Part shown: positions 24,827 through 35,582 of the stretch, piece by piece
Numbering within the stretch: position 1 is the first letter of the stretch
Layout of the letters: the number at the start of each line of letters is the position of its first letter
Assembly (NCBI GenBank): GCA_029582165.1
Contig: CM055874.1
Coordinates: forward strand, 44,275,883-44,339,882
Length of the DNA: 64,000 nt
Reading direction: 5' to 3'
DNA from: Portulaca oleracea
Lineage: Eukaryota > Streptophyta > Magnoliopsida > Caryophyllales > Portulacaceae
Notes under the pieces: generated by a model
Database searches by the model: none
Told to the model about the DNA's origin: nothing
The model's input: the letters and a program-made list of their open reading frames with translations, nothing else
Program-made: the position numbers and the translations under genes

Positions 24827-25567
24827 CAATATGTATTGTATGCTCATGGAGCATGTGCTTCGGATCCTACGTGGCATATGACATTGTTCATCCATAAAAG
24901 AGTCTTTGTTCACTCACAACCAGATAGGATAGTTCACTACATATGTTGAGATTGTTCACCTTGTATATCGAGATTGTTCACTAGATATGTTGAGCTTGTT
25001 CACTAAATATGTTACAATTGTTCATCATGTAACTAGTGGTTGTTCATTGAAAATATTTCCATTGTTCCCCATGTCATTATTTACTAATTCATTGTTTAGC
25101 CATTTACTCTTGCAAGTTCAAGTACATGTTGTTCGATAAGTTATAATAATAGAAATTTTGCCACATAAGAATATTATATATTATAAATTGATTTCATGAT
25201 TGAACGATCTTAATCTTTCAAGTGAGTAAACAAGTTATGATGAACAATCTAAGTTTTTCTTAGAGTAAACTATGTGGAACAAGTTCAGTAAACAATATAG
25301 TTGAAGTAAATGAACAACGCAGTTGAAGTAAGTGAACAATGCAGTTGAAGTGAATGAACAATCACATTAATGTCAGTGAACAATCCAACTCAACTTAGTG
25401 AATAACGTATGGTGAACAATAATGTTATCTTCAGTGAACAATTCAGTTTAACTGACGCTGGTAACCGACAAGTAGTTACTAATTTTTTATTTTTAAAAAA
25501 AAAAATCTGACATGACTGCCATGTCATCTCCTGGAGTACATGCTCCAAGAGCATACAATAATTTGTT
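24827..25567. mobile_element. Non-autonomous transposon with TGTTCAC subterminal repeats
   Basis: Inverted ends share ATTGTATGCTC(A/T)TGGAGCATGT (24835 onward; reverse complement ending 25559). The left half has many TTGTTCACT units and the right half many AGTGAACAA units, spaced about 20-25 bp, so the subterminal arrays are inverted too. A perfect 9-bp direct repeat AAACCAATG (24818-24826, 25568-25576) stands eight bases outside the conserved ends on both sides and may be the target duplication. An alternative is AATATGT/AATTTGT directly at the ends. Confidence 0.7.
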
Positions 25568-25815
25568 AAACCAATGAAGCAAATCTGGTTTCTCCTCCAT
25601 CACCATAGCCAAAGCTTTAAAGCTTCAATTTCTCCTCTTTAATGCGTTTGAAACACTGTTCTTACTATACTTATGTAAAAATTTAACATCAGATCATCAT
25701 CTTCCTGTGTGAATTTGATTCTGTAATTGATTTTTTTCCCCATTAATTTGGGGTTTTAATATATTTTTCTTTTGAGTTGGGCGCACAATTGTAGATTTTT
25801 GGATATCTGGGTTTT

Positions 25816-26094
25816 GGGGGTGTTTGGCTACCCAACTTTTTGGGTAGCTTTTAGCTTTTTGAATAACTTTTAGTTTTTTGACCAAGGTTAAAATCTACTT
25901 GAGGTGTTTGGTAACTAAATAGCTTTTTATATTAGCTTTTTGGACCCAAAAAGCTAGTTTTCAAAAAGCTACTTGATGAAGCTTTTTGAGGCAACTTTTC
26001 ACAAAAAACGACTTTACCAAACACTTTTCTTGCAATCAACTAACCCAAACAGCTAAAGTCAAATAGCTAATCCAATTGGTTAGCCAACCAGGCC
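25816..26094. mobile_element. hAT-like MITE
   Basis: About 280 bp, beginning GGGGTGTTTGGCTACCCAAC and ending TTGGTTAGCCAACCAGGCC, with repeated AGCTTTTTG / CAAAAAGCT stretches that make the interior partly palindromic. No exact target duplication was found. Assignment to hAT is by resemblance of the ends to GGGGTGTTTGG-type plant MITEs. Confidence 0.55.
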
Positions 26095-26305
26095 TTTGTG
26101 TGCTTCCTCTCAGGTAAACTTAGCATTTTTTTTTCTTTCTCTAGGGTTTTCCCTTTCAGAATTTTGAGTTTTGAGATTTTTTTGAATTTATTATTATGGT
26201 GATGAATAAGGAGAAATAAAAACAATGAAAATGGAAGGGTGGGAAGAGGAGGAGTTTGGATTAGGAGGAAAAATTAAAGTATGAAAACTTTGGAAATGTA
26301 ACTCA

Positions 26306-26524
26306 GGCCCCATTCTTTTATAGGGTACCGCTGCGGTGCGTAAGTTGCGGTGTGGTAGAGTGCGGTAAGTTGCGGTTAGTTGTGGTAACTTGTGGTGGAA
26401 ATTAAAAAGTGGGTGTTGGAATATATTAATTAAAAAAGGGATTGTGGTAAGTTGTGGTGGATTGTGGTGAGTTGCGGTAACTTACGGTATCGCAAAGTAC
26501 AGTACCGTATAAAAGAATGGGGCC
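26306..26524. mobile_element. PIF/Harbinger (Tourist-like) MITE, copy 2
   Basis: The element is 219 bp with perfect outer ends GGCCCCATTCTTTTATA and TATAAAAGAATGGGGCC and 3-bp duplication TCA (26303-26305, 26525-26527). Inner GGTGCGG/TGCGGT motifs and GGTACCGC link it to the copy at 15079-15354. It lies inside the long-TIR element. Confidence 0.92.
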
Positions 26525-27040
26525 TCAACCTGCTGGTATTTGGGGGGTAAATTATAAAACTCAGTGGCGTCATGGGACTTGACAAAAATACAGTGGTATT
26601 TTGGGTATAATTTTGACAACTTGGTGGTAGTCTAAGCCAAGCAAAGTGCTAATTACTGCTTTCAAAAGGACTAACCTGCCTTCCCTCGATATTGTGCTTG
26701 ATTTCCAGCTTTTTAGTCTAGCCTGGATCTTATGCAAAATTAGGCTCCATGCCTCTTTCTGCTTCATGTTTGAGCCCAAAGGGAGGCCCAAGTATGTTAT
26801 TGGGAGAGTTTCCACCTTGCAATGCAGTTTATCTGCCATCTCCTTGGTCGATTCTTCATCTTTTCCAAATGTTACCGGCCTTGATTTTTCAAAATTCACA
26901 GCCAGGCCAGTCAGTGCTTGGAATATTTTGAGCCCTGCCTTTATACTGATTAAACCCTCCTCCTTCGCTATAGAGAAAATCAGTGTGTCATCTGCAAACT
27001 AGAGGTGCATAATTCTGATTTTCTTCCTTCCTACTTCCAG

Positions 27041-27459
27041 ACAAGGTAGTTAGGATCAATAGGGGTCCTTAGAATTGGGATCGTATGATCGGATCGAGGA
27101 TCGTAAGATTCTACAAATAAAGTAAAATTGTTATAAGTGACTTGAAGTTTCCCCAGAAAAAACATTATATTTCAAAAATTGTACAAAAAACAATGATTTT
27201 CACCGATCCTAGTACGATCCTAACCGAGTCTAGTGCGATCCTAACCGATTCTAGGGAGATTATGACCATTCTAGGCTATAGTTAGGACCGAATCGATCCT
27301 AACGATCTTGACTGATCCTACTGATCCTGACCGATCTTGGTCCGATCCTGGTACGATCCTAACAAGGTAGCGGTCCAGGTACGAGTTGGATCGTTTGGTC
27401 ATTTTTGGATCGTAGGATTGTAGGATCGTACGATTCGGATCGCGATTTTAACAACTATG
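27041..27459. mobile_element. GATC-rich repeat inserted in the LINE
   Basis: About 420 bp packed with GATCCTA, GGATCGTA and CGATCC motifs, interrupting the LINE frame between the FADD box and the LRQGDP region. It is flanked by CTTCCAG on both sides (27034-27040, 27460-27466); extending to TACTTCCAG/TGCTTCCAG gives nine bases with one mismatch, suggesting a Mutator-type target duplication. The ends are only weakly inverted (GTTAGGATC versus GTTGTTAAAATCG). Confidence 0.6.
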
Positions 27460-28476
27460 CTTCCAGCTCATGTCAGTCTCCTATCTTTAACCAATTCTCC
27501 AACATCTTGTTCAAGACCTCAGCAACTAGTACAAACAGATACGACGACAGTGGGTCACCCTGTCTTAAGCCCCCTTCCATCCTAAAGGGTTTGGTTGGAG
27601 CTCCATTTACAAGCACTGAAATGCTTGCCGTTCTTATGCATTTATTTATCCACTCCATCCACTTCTCCTTAAACTCCATCTTCCTCATTACCATGTCTAG
27701 AGCCTCCCATTACATTGAGTCATATGTTTTTTCAAAGTCTAACTTCAGCAACGCGCCTTCCTTTTTCTTCCTTTTTAACCAACCAACCACTTCTGCTGCA
27801 ATTAGGGCTCTATCTAATATTTGCCTCCCTTGAATAAAGGCTGTGTGGACCTCTCTGGCAAGTTTTGGCATGACCTTCCTCATCATATTGCACAAGATTT
27901 TAGAAATGATCTTGTATATGCTCCACCATACTAATGGGTAGTCGTTGATGTCATCAACTGCCTTTCTTTTTGGTATCAATGTCACTCATGTTATGTTTAT
28001 CCCAGATGGCATTTCTTCATCCTCAAAATATTTCAGGATGAGTTTACAAAAGTCTTCTCTTATGATTGGCCAAAGTTTCTTGATGAATCCCATATTATAG
28101 CCATCAATCCCTGGTGCCTTATCGGGGTTCCACTGGTTGCTTGATTTCCTCCTTGGTCATTGGTTCCTCCAAATTGCTGGCTTCCTCTTTTGACAATTTA
28201 TTTGGGTCTAATTGTCAATTCTGAAGGCCATATTTGTACCCTTCTTTTTATATCACCTTTGAAAATATCCTTTAATTGCCCTCTTAACCGATGTTGGATC
28301 ATTATATATTGTCCCGTCAACTCTAATTGATTCAATAATCTTCCTTCTTCTTCTTACCGTGGCCATGGTGTGGAAGTATTTTGTGTTTTTTCTCCCAACT
28401 TAATTATCTGACACCTTGATTTTTTGCTTCCACATTCTTTCCTTCTGCAGTTGCCAAGTATGCAGCCACCCTCTCA

Positions 28477-28705
28477 GAGCATGAGCAATGTGGAACTACT
28501 CCATGGAATTCTTGCATTTTCTCTCACCTCCTTCTCTCTCCTCCTATCTCTATCTCTCTCCTACTCACCACCCATTTTCACAAAAGATGGAATGGTGCAG
28601 AGATCCATCCCTTGTGAAAATGGGTGGTGAGTAGGAGAGAGATAGAGATAGGAGGAGAGAGAAAATGCAAGAGTTCCATGAAATAGTTCCACATTGCCCA
28701 TGCTC
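28477..28705. mobile_element. PIF/Harbinger-type MITE with long inverted repeats in the LINE
   Basis: The element is 229 bp with ends GAGCATGAGCAATGTGGAAC and GTTCCACATTGCCCATGCTC. The two arms are inverted copies over about 100 bp each, including CTCTCTCCTCCTATCTC stretches. It has 3-bp duplication TCA (28474-28476, 28706-28708). The ends resemble the plant Tourist consensus GAGCATCCACAATGG. Open frames at 28424-28763 come from its palindrome. Confidence 0.9.
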
Positions 28706-28907
28706 TCATCGCATCTTTTCTCACTATGTCCATTTGGTTCAGGTCCCTGTTCTGCATCTTCATATCAATCTTCTTGAGTTGGTCTTCTAGTCTCTAGATT
28801 GGTCCATATCAATCTTCTTAAGTTTGAAAAAGGAAATCTCATTCGACTCGATCATAAATGTTTTCCATATCGAGTTTCAACGCCACCCGACTTTCCTTGC
28901 CCTTCAT

Positions 28908-29210
28908 TCACTGAAGTTTATTTACAATTTTATACACTACCAAGATATTATCGAAAATTGATGTGCTCGACACAAATGTACTTTGGAACGGGTTAACTAA
29001 TTTGTTTAGAATAGGGTGCATACCATTGATAATAATCTTAAAGATAATCTTGTACAGACTATTACACAAACTAATAGGACGAAATTGAGAAATTGTTGTT
29101 GCATTGTCTGTTTTAGGGATCAAAGCAATCCAGACATGGTTGACATGCTTAAGAAGATTACCATCCCGAAATAAGGATTTAATAGCCTCACACACATGAT
29201 TTTGAATCAC
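28908..29210 (-). pseudogene. Second L1-type LINE reverse transcriptase fragment
   Basis: A 100-codon fragment with the RT start motifs of plant L1 elements: VWIALIPKTDNATTISQFRP, ISLCNSLYKIIFKI and NPFQSTFVSSTSIFDNILV. It overlaps in family position with 27710-27985, so it is from a different insertion. Both ends are truncated. Confidence 0.8.
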
Positions 29211-32200
29211 CTTCCAATGATTTTGATAAATACTTTAACCTATATCACTTATGTAATTATTAATTTACATTTTTTTATTGTGTTATTAATTACAATGTTA
29301 TTTTCTTTTTACAATTGTTAAATAAAATATAGAACAATAATAAATACTTTTATGGGAGTGTGTAACATTAATATCTTTTAAATTTAGTTTAATCTATTTG
29401 AGATTGATATATTATTTAGTGGAGGAAAGAACAAATAATGAATACATTTTATCTAGAAAGCTAATGAATATTATTTTAATTGTGTATTAATATTTCTAAA
29501 GACAAGTTGTTATTTACAAATTTATTGATTCTTTGATGGTGTAAACCAACTTATAGACTCATAAGACTAAAAGGGGAACTTTGAAGCCAACTAAGGATAA
29601 ACATGTTATTTACAATTAAGTATGAGGAGTATCGCAATAGTTTCTTGATCATTCTCCTTCTGAAAAGGTAACTATAATGCATGCTAGCATAGAGGCAAGC
29701 GTCTAAGTATCTTCTTGCCTTCTAAGTGTGAATAACATGGTCAAAAGATAGTAATGTGAGTCTCCGATTCTCTCTTAATTACATTTATTGGCGGAGTTAA
29801 TATCTTACATGTAAACCCTTGATTGTCTATATATATAAGTCATGTTGGCTATATGATAACAGTGGGCGTGATCGACTTATGGTATATAAGACTTCGAGGA
29901 GGGGCTTTATATGAATTTTTGTTATTCTACTTTGAATGGTAGTCGAATGAGGTTGCTTAAAACATAAATTAAATCCAATCAGTTCAAATTCCATTACCGA
30001 ATTAAGATAGAAATTTATATCAAATTCGAATAACTTAAGGAAATCATGAAACCATAGAAAAGGCAATATAAGTCGAACCAATCATGTCACTGGACTGGCC
30101 TCATAACCAGGAGGTTATGGAAGGAAGCCAGTGACTTGCACATTCTATAGCCCTAAAGGGAAGTCCGACTTAGGTTTCCAATGATACCGAATTTTGACCA
30201 AATTTTGAGAAATAATCTGGGATAGTGGAATAAATATTAATTAGCAAGTGTTGAAATTTATTACAATTATCAAATTATTTTGGAAAAATGAATTAATTTT
30301 AAAAAAGCTAAATGTTTCATATGACCTGAATACTAAAAAAGTAATACCAGAGGGAAGTGACCACTAGAATGACCCCATAATTGATGGTTATGTAAGTCAG
30401 ACCAGTGTCTACTTGACTCGCCTAGTCAACGATAACTGACTAGTTATCACTGTTTGATGAGGCATCATTTTAATTTACTTGCTTGATATTTTATACAATA
30501 AACAAGTTATATATATGAATTAAAACGAATTTCCAAAAGTAATTCACATAAATGGAATTAACAAAAGCATAACCAGTTATGTTTAGAACAACCAACAAAC
30601 TAATAAACAAACTCCGACCTACTAATAAGATACTATATTCAGGGTTAAATTTACGAATCTAAAGATTAAATCATTCTTTGACCTGCCTATTTTATTAGAA
30701 TAAACTTTACTAAAATTGGGTTGATTAAAAAATAGATAAAAGAAGTAAAAGATTTCATCTTTATATTATGCATGCAAAACATAAATAAAGATGTAAAATT
30801 AAACATGTACAATGTGTACATGGAACAAATTGAATCAAAATTCAAATGATTACAAGAGTGAAATTATTAATAAATCTAACCTCAAACAGCAAAATCACAC
30901 AACATGAGAATCTTACTACATTAAATTGCAGAATGTATGACATGTTAATTCTTCATGCTGCCATTCACGCACTCTCACAACTCTGTTAATATCCACCGTT
31001 TATTTCAACCCACAAATATATCTCAACCGTTCAAATGTCCTCCAAAAGTGCCCCTTTCTATTAACTGTTGATATCTCCTTGATATCGCTCTTCCCTTTTT
31101 TGGTAACTGCAACTCTCTCATTCTCTTCATATCTACTCAATAACCGCTTTCATTCTCTCCTTATATCCGCAACAACATCCTGTTGGAGAAGTATTAGTAA
31201 AACAAATTTTAGTTGGAGAGATATAGTTAGGGAGGTGGCAAAGCGTGAGGACGACAACACTCATGAAGAGGTCGTGGAGAATTTATTACATATGCTTCAT
31301 TCGTATATGGTTGTAGATTTTGATAGGATCATCCTGATTAAGCAAGGAGAATACAGAATACGATGATCATCAACAATGATCAAGTTGCTGGTGAATGCAT
31401 TAGAATGCATCATCAACAATGTATCAGCATACTCTAAATGTGTTTGATGTGATTTATTCCAATGTCTTCTGCTGACAAACGCCAACAAGTCAACAATGCT
31501 GACCTCCTTAACAATGGTGAAATCCTATTGAGTTAAATTTAAATTTTGTAATTCAAAAATCCATTTAGAGTATGCTGTATAATGTCTACTACAAACAATA
31601 TGGTGTTTAGTACGACCATGTTCTTCAATTTGTAGGATTATCTTTATGTAACCTGTTCTAACTTTGTCTTACTCTATCATTAAAAAGAATAAAATTTATT
31701 TTTAAATAGTTTATAATTAAAATTAATTATTCAACTCATAGAATATATTTAAATATAAAAAACAAGTGATATGACCTACTTCCATTATTTTTTTTAACTT
31801 TTTTTTAACTTATCTAACTTAATCTTACACTCTTAATAAATAGAACCTAAATTTCTTTTTCTTTTACTCCATTGGGCCACAAAACACGTTACAATGTATT
31901 CCCTCTATATGTATTTATTTGCCTCTAAGTATAGACGTGTCGTCTCCCTAATTTGTGATGGGTAAAATATTCAGGCAATATCAACTATTATTTGATTTAT
32001 TTCTATTACATATTATCATGTTATTATGATTCATATTTATATCTATGTACATTATATAATTTGATATTTTTGTCATTTATATCTTTATATTATTATTATT
32101 ATTATTATTATTATTTTTTTCTTATCCAAACATTAAGTTTAGTATACGAAGTTATAAGTTTATAATTTTGTTTTATCTGATAGTCTTTTAATATGAATCA

Positions 32201-32626
32201 AGTGACGTAAACATAATAGATAAAGTATTTGTATCATTTTAATATTTTCTTCCGCTTATATTTAAGGGATATAATTCACTTAAATATTGAGTGTGTGTGT
32301 CTCTCTCTATATATATCATTTTTAGAGGCGTAACTACATAAGTTCCCTTCCATTAGAGTTTAATTACACTGTTTTGGGATCAAATTCGATTTATGCTTTC
32401 TATCATATTCTTTTATTTTTTTATCAATTATTTCTCCATATTATTTAAATTTTCAATTGGCCATCTAAATAAATACCCGTTTGGAACAACGGGTAAAAGA
32501 TTAGTAAATAAAATAATCACGAGACTTCATTTGGTTTAGGCTCATGAAAAAGGATAAATATTTTCCAGAATAAAATCGGAATAATATTTTGGTAATATTA
32601 TCTTAGAGGTTTAGAAAAATAATAAA
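29211..32626. other. AT-rich intergenic DNA; no gene recognised
   Basis: No domain-bearing frame was seen. A (TTA)n microsatellite lies at 32089-32115. The 95-codon frame at 31079-31366 has a hydrophobic start but no recognisable family. Two similar short motifs (CATAACCAGGAGGTTATGG near 30102 and AATTGATGGTTATGTAAG near 30380) hint at a degenerate repeat. Confidence 0.45.
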
Positions 32627-32809
32627 GGGTGATGATATGTGTCTTGGGGCAAGACACTGCTTAAGTGTCTTGCTTCTTATAAAATTAATACTTATTATTG
32701 TTGTTAGCCCTAATTTTTTAATAGATACTATTAATTATCAATTATAAGAAGCTTAGAATGAGTTGGCTACGCGAACAATTAAAATTGACACCCTAATGAA
32801 TGAACCCCG
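32627..32809. mobile_element. Left half of a MITE split by the Athila insertion
   Basis: GGGTGATGATATGTGTCTTGG and AGTGTCTTGCTTCTTATAAAA here match in inverted orientation the DNA at 47190-47251 (AATGTCTTGGGTAAG, GCGTCTTG, TATAAAAT on the reverse strand). The Athila-type element sits between, so the two halves make one small inverted-repeat element of about 375 bp. Superfamily not determined. Confidence 0.6.
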
Positions 32810-33838
32810 TGATAAGTGTATTTTATATATATGTGATCTTGGGTAATTTAGAGCTAATTTGAGTGATTATTAATATGAATGTATTATTTTTATACTCGAA
32901 TTCTCTATTTTATGCTTGGTTGGAGTTTGGTATAATTTTGTAGGAAATTGGTGTTTAAGTGAAGAAATCAAGCATAAAATCAAGTGTATGGAGTCCAAGA
33001 GGATCACAATTGAAGAATAAATCCACCCCAAGGCCCAAGCTCAAGCTCAAGAACACATTGGATACCGGTAGATACCAACACGGGTGAGAAAAGACCCAAA
33101 ACGGGTCGTTTCAGCCTCCAGAAAGTCCAGAATTTGATTCCAGTGACCAACACGGTCCGTGTCCGGGCAACACGACCCGTGTTGACCCTAGCACGGTCCG
33201 TGTTGACCTGGAACCACCAGTGTTGCCTCTGTTTAATGCAAAAATGGCGTTTCGATTGCTCTTAATGCTATATAATTGATGTATCCGGTGGTTTTTGCTG
33301 GCATTGACTCCTACTCATCATCATCCTCATCATCATATTCATCCACCCTTTCATCCATATTTCCATCCACATTCATCCATTGTGAACTAGAGATAGAAGA
33401 CTTTGTAACTAGGGGTCATTGGATAATTTGATATTTAACTAAGATAAAATTGACACAATAAAGAGTCCAATAGATCAATTTTACTAAGCAATCCGTTTCA
33501 TTGCCAAAAGCTCGCTACAGAATACATTATGCGATTATCGACCCTAAAATGTACCAAATTAGTGACATACATGTTCAATCCACTTGTTTGATTCATAGAG
33601 TTACTTAGGTTTTATCCCCTGAACACTTTTCTCATATTGATAATCCAAGTAAATTGTGTGAATATTTGTTGGTTTTGCCCATTTTAGTGATTAGAAATAG
33701 AAATAGTTATTTTCAATCTAAAAACCCGACCGATTTAGCAATCACATAGGAAGCTAATTTGGTGTGTAGTTAGCGAAGTCCCTGTGGGATCGACCTTGAT
33801 ATTTGCTACACGTACACCCGTGCACTTGCGGCGTATCA
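32810..33838 (+). repeat. 5' LTR of the Athila-type element (with 424-bp deletion)
   Basis: 1029 bp. Compared with the 3' LTR it lacks exactly the stretch equivalent to 46175-46598. The breakpoint has GTGAA microhomology (46170-46174 and 46594-46598). It contains a cluster of CACGGTCCGTGTT-type palindromes (about 33148-33210). Confidence 0.93.
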
Positions 33839-33845
33839 AGTTTTT

Positions 33846-33863
33846 GGCGCCGTTGCCGGGGAC
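33846..33863 (+). other. Primer-binding site (Asp-tRNA type)
   Basis: TGGCGCCGTTGCCGGGGA, a few bases after the 5' LTR, is the hallmark primer site of the Athila/Tat lineage. Confidence 0.88.
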
Positions 33864-33941
33864 TTTGTCCCTAGCCGCCATCGAACGAATATCCTTAGAT
33901 TGACTAGATCATTTTCTTTTATTTTTCCTGTTTGATCTTCC

Positions 33942-35582
33942 TTGGTTGTTCTTGTTTTTGTCTCTTGCAAGGTTGTCAATCAGTGTATGCAAAAGGCACC
34001 GCTATTCGAGTTTGATCCAGAGATAGAAAGAACCTTCCGTTCAAGGCGGAAGCGGCAACGAATAGAGGAAGCAAGAAGGAGGCAAGAAGAAGAACCGAAG
34101 ATGGCCCAACCGAGTCGTACTTTTGGGCAATGCGTGACTCCCCCAGTCGCGAATCAACCCACGGCCATCAATGCACCGGGAGTGGACGCACATGACTTTG
34201 AGTTGAAGAGCTCCCTCATCAACTTGGTGAAGGCCTCACCTTTCCATGGCCTTCCCAATGAAGACCCCAACCGGCATCTCCGCATCTTTCGGCAAGCTTG
34301 TGAGACGTTCAAGGCGAATGGAGCGACGGAGGACGCAATCAAACTCCGGCTTTTCCCCTTCTCACTAGAAGGGAAGGCTTGGGAATGGTTGGATTCCCTA
34401 CCGGCGACTACCCCCTTCACCACCTTTGACCAACTTGCTAGTGCATTCGTGGCGAAATACTTTCCGCCTAGCAAGTTGACAAGCTTACGGAACCAAATTT
34501 CCACATTCGCACAAGAACAGGGAGAGAGCTTCTACGATGCATGTGAGAGGTTCAAGGACCTCTTGAGGCAATGCCCCCAACATGGTTTCGAACCATGGGT
34601 GCCAATTCAAGCGTTCTATAACGGAGTGGATGACAATTTGAGGGCCAACATCTTGGCAGCAACGGGAGGTGATATCATGAGCAAGACCGTGGAAGAGCTC
34701 CATGAACTCATCGAGCAAATGTCTTTGAATAGCTACCAATGGTCTAAGCCCCGTTCCGCACGAACGTGAGGTAAGTATGAGGTAGATGCTATCACTCTTT
34801 TATCCGCAAAATTAGATACTATTACTGAAAAGATGGATAGAATGAATGTGAATGCTACCCCTCCCCCTCAACCTCAATGTGCATCATGTCATTCTTTTGA
34901 GCATGTAACATTGCATTGTCCTAGTGGTATGGAAAGTGGAGAGCCTAATGAACAAGCCAATTATGTTGGTAACCCGAATGCATATCACCCCGGTTTGAGA
35001 AATCACCCGAATTTTTCTTACCGAAACAATAATCACTTGGGTGCCCAACAAGGACAAGGACAAAGGCCTACCCAACAACCCCAACCCCAAATCCAAGACC
35101 TAAAGACTATAGAGGTCATGTTAGATGCTATCCTTAAATCCCAACAAAGACAGTTTGAGCATCAACAAAGGCAAGATGATGTGATCAAAGCCTTGGCCTC
35201 TAGAGTAGACTTTTTGACCTCCCAAAACCAAATGTTCGAGACTCATTTGGCCAACCAAGCTAGCACTTTTACCCCTCCTTCGGGATCACTTCCCGGACAA
35301 CCCATTCCTAGCCCTAATGCCCAATGTAATGCCATTATTTTGAGGAGTGAGACTCAATATGAGGGACCTAGCATGCCAAATGCTAAGCATGGGGGGTTGA
35401 GGTTGAGAAGTCTAGTGATGGGACTGAGAGAGGGAAAGACCTTGAGAGTGAGCCTCCAAAAGAAAACACCGAAACCCGACCTTCATCTCCACCTAGGGTT
35501 TACAAACCACCGTTACCCTTTCCTCAAAGATATGCTAAGGCTAAATTTGATGCAAAATTCGGCAAGTTCTTTAATATGTTAA
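33942..35582 (+). pseudogene. Athila gag (one in-frame stop, then frame change)
   Basis: The first part, 33942-34769, carries the retrotransposon gag core: FHGLPNEDPNRHLRIFRQAC, GKAWEWLDSLP and a region around FYDACERFKDLLRQCP. The true start is probably the Met at the MQKAPLFEFDPEIE peptide or at MAQPSRTF. One TGA (34767-34769) interrupts; the same frame resumes and reaches a zinc knuckle CASCHSFEHVTLHC (about 34876-34920), then a Gln/Pro-rich tail. At the G6 run 35391-35396 the protein-like frame moves by -1 into the protease frame. Gag would form the particle and bind RNA. Confidence 0.85.

Larger units (their letters stand above)
24629..26641. mobile_element. Long-TIR DNA transposon carrying three nested elements
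   Basis: About 115 bp at each end are inverted repeats of one another: CTTGACTTAGTACCACCAAG on the left, and read inward from the right CTTGGCTTAGACTACCACCA. The match continues through CCCAAAATAYCACT and CCCCCAAATACCA. Subtracting the nested elements at 24827-25567, 25816-26094 and 26306-26524 leaves about 770 bp with no coding capacity. The target duplication is not clear. Superfamily is unresolved; the long TIRs suggest a Mutator-like element. Its right end abuts the LINE relic. Confidence 0.7.
26642..28800 (-). pseudogene. L1-type LINE reverse transcriptase relic, with two insertions
   Basis: Pieces of one non-LTR retrotransposon ORF2 read right to left. They are: a linker between endonuclease and RT (about 28800-28200, with a VGRKNTKYFHTMATVRRRRK motif); RT fingers at 27710-27985 (TLIPKRK, YKIISKI, HTAFIQGRQILD); LRQGDPLSSYLFVLVAE in 27473-27694; and the catalytic FADDTLIF box near 26980-27000 followed by the thumb region (PITYLGLPLGS, REGRLVLLKAVIS) to 26642. 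The frame is broken by several stops and shifts, including a stop directly before FADD. A MITE (28477-28705) and a GATC-rich insert (27041-27459) interrupt it. The endonuclease and 3' end are missing. It is inactive. Confidence 0.85.

Noticed and set aside
31079..31366. 95-codon plus-strand open frame with hydrophobic start
   Set aside because: No known domain, AT-rich surroundings, no promoter or conserved features.
35385..35396. Programmed -1 frameshift between gag and protease as an established feature
   Set aside because: The heptamer is not a canonical slip site and the element has other lesions; a simple indel is the more economical reading, so it is kept only as a low-interest finding.
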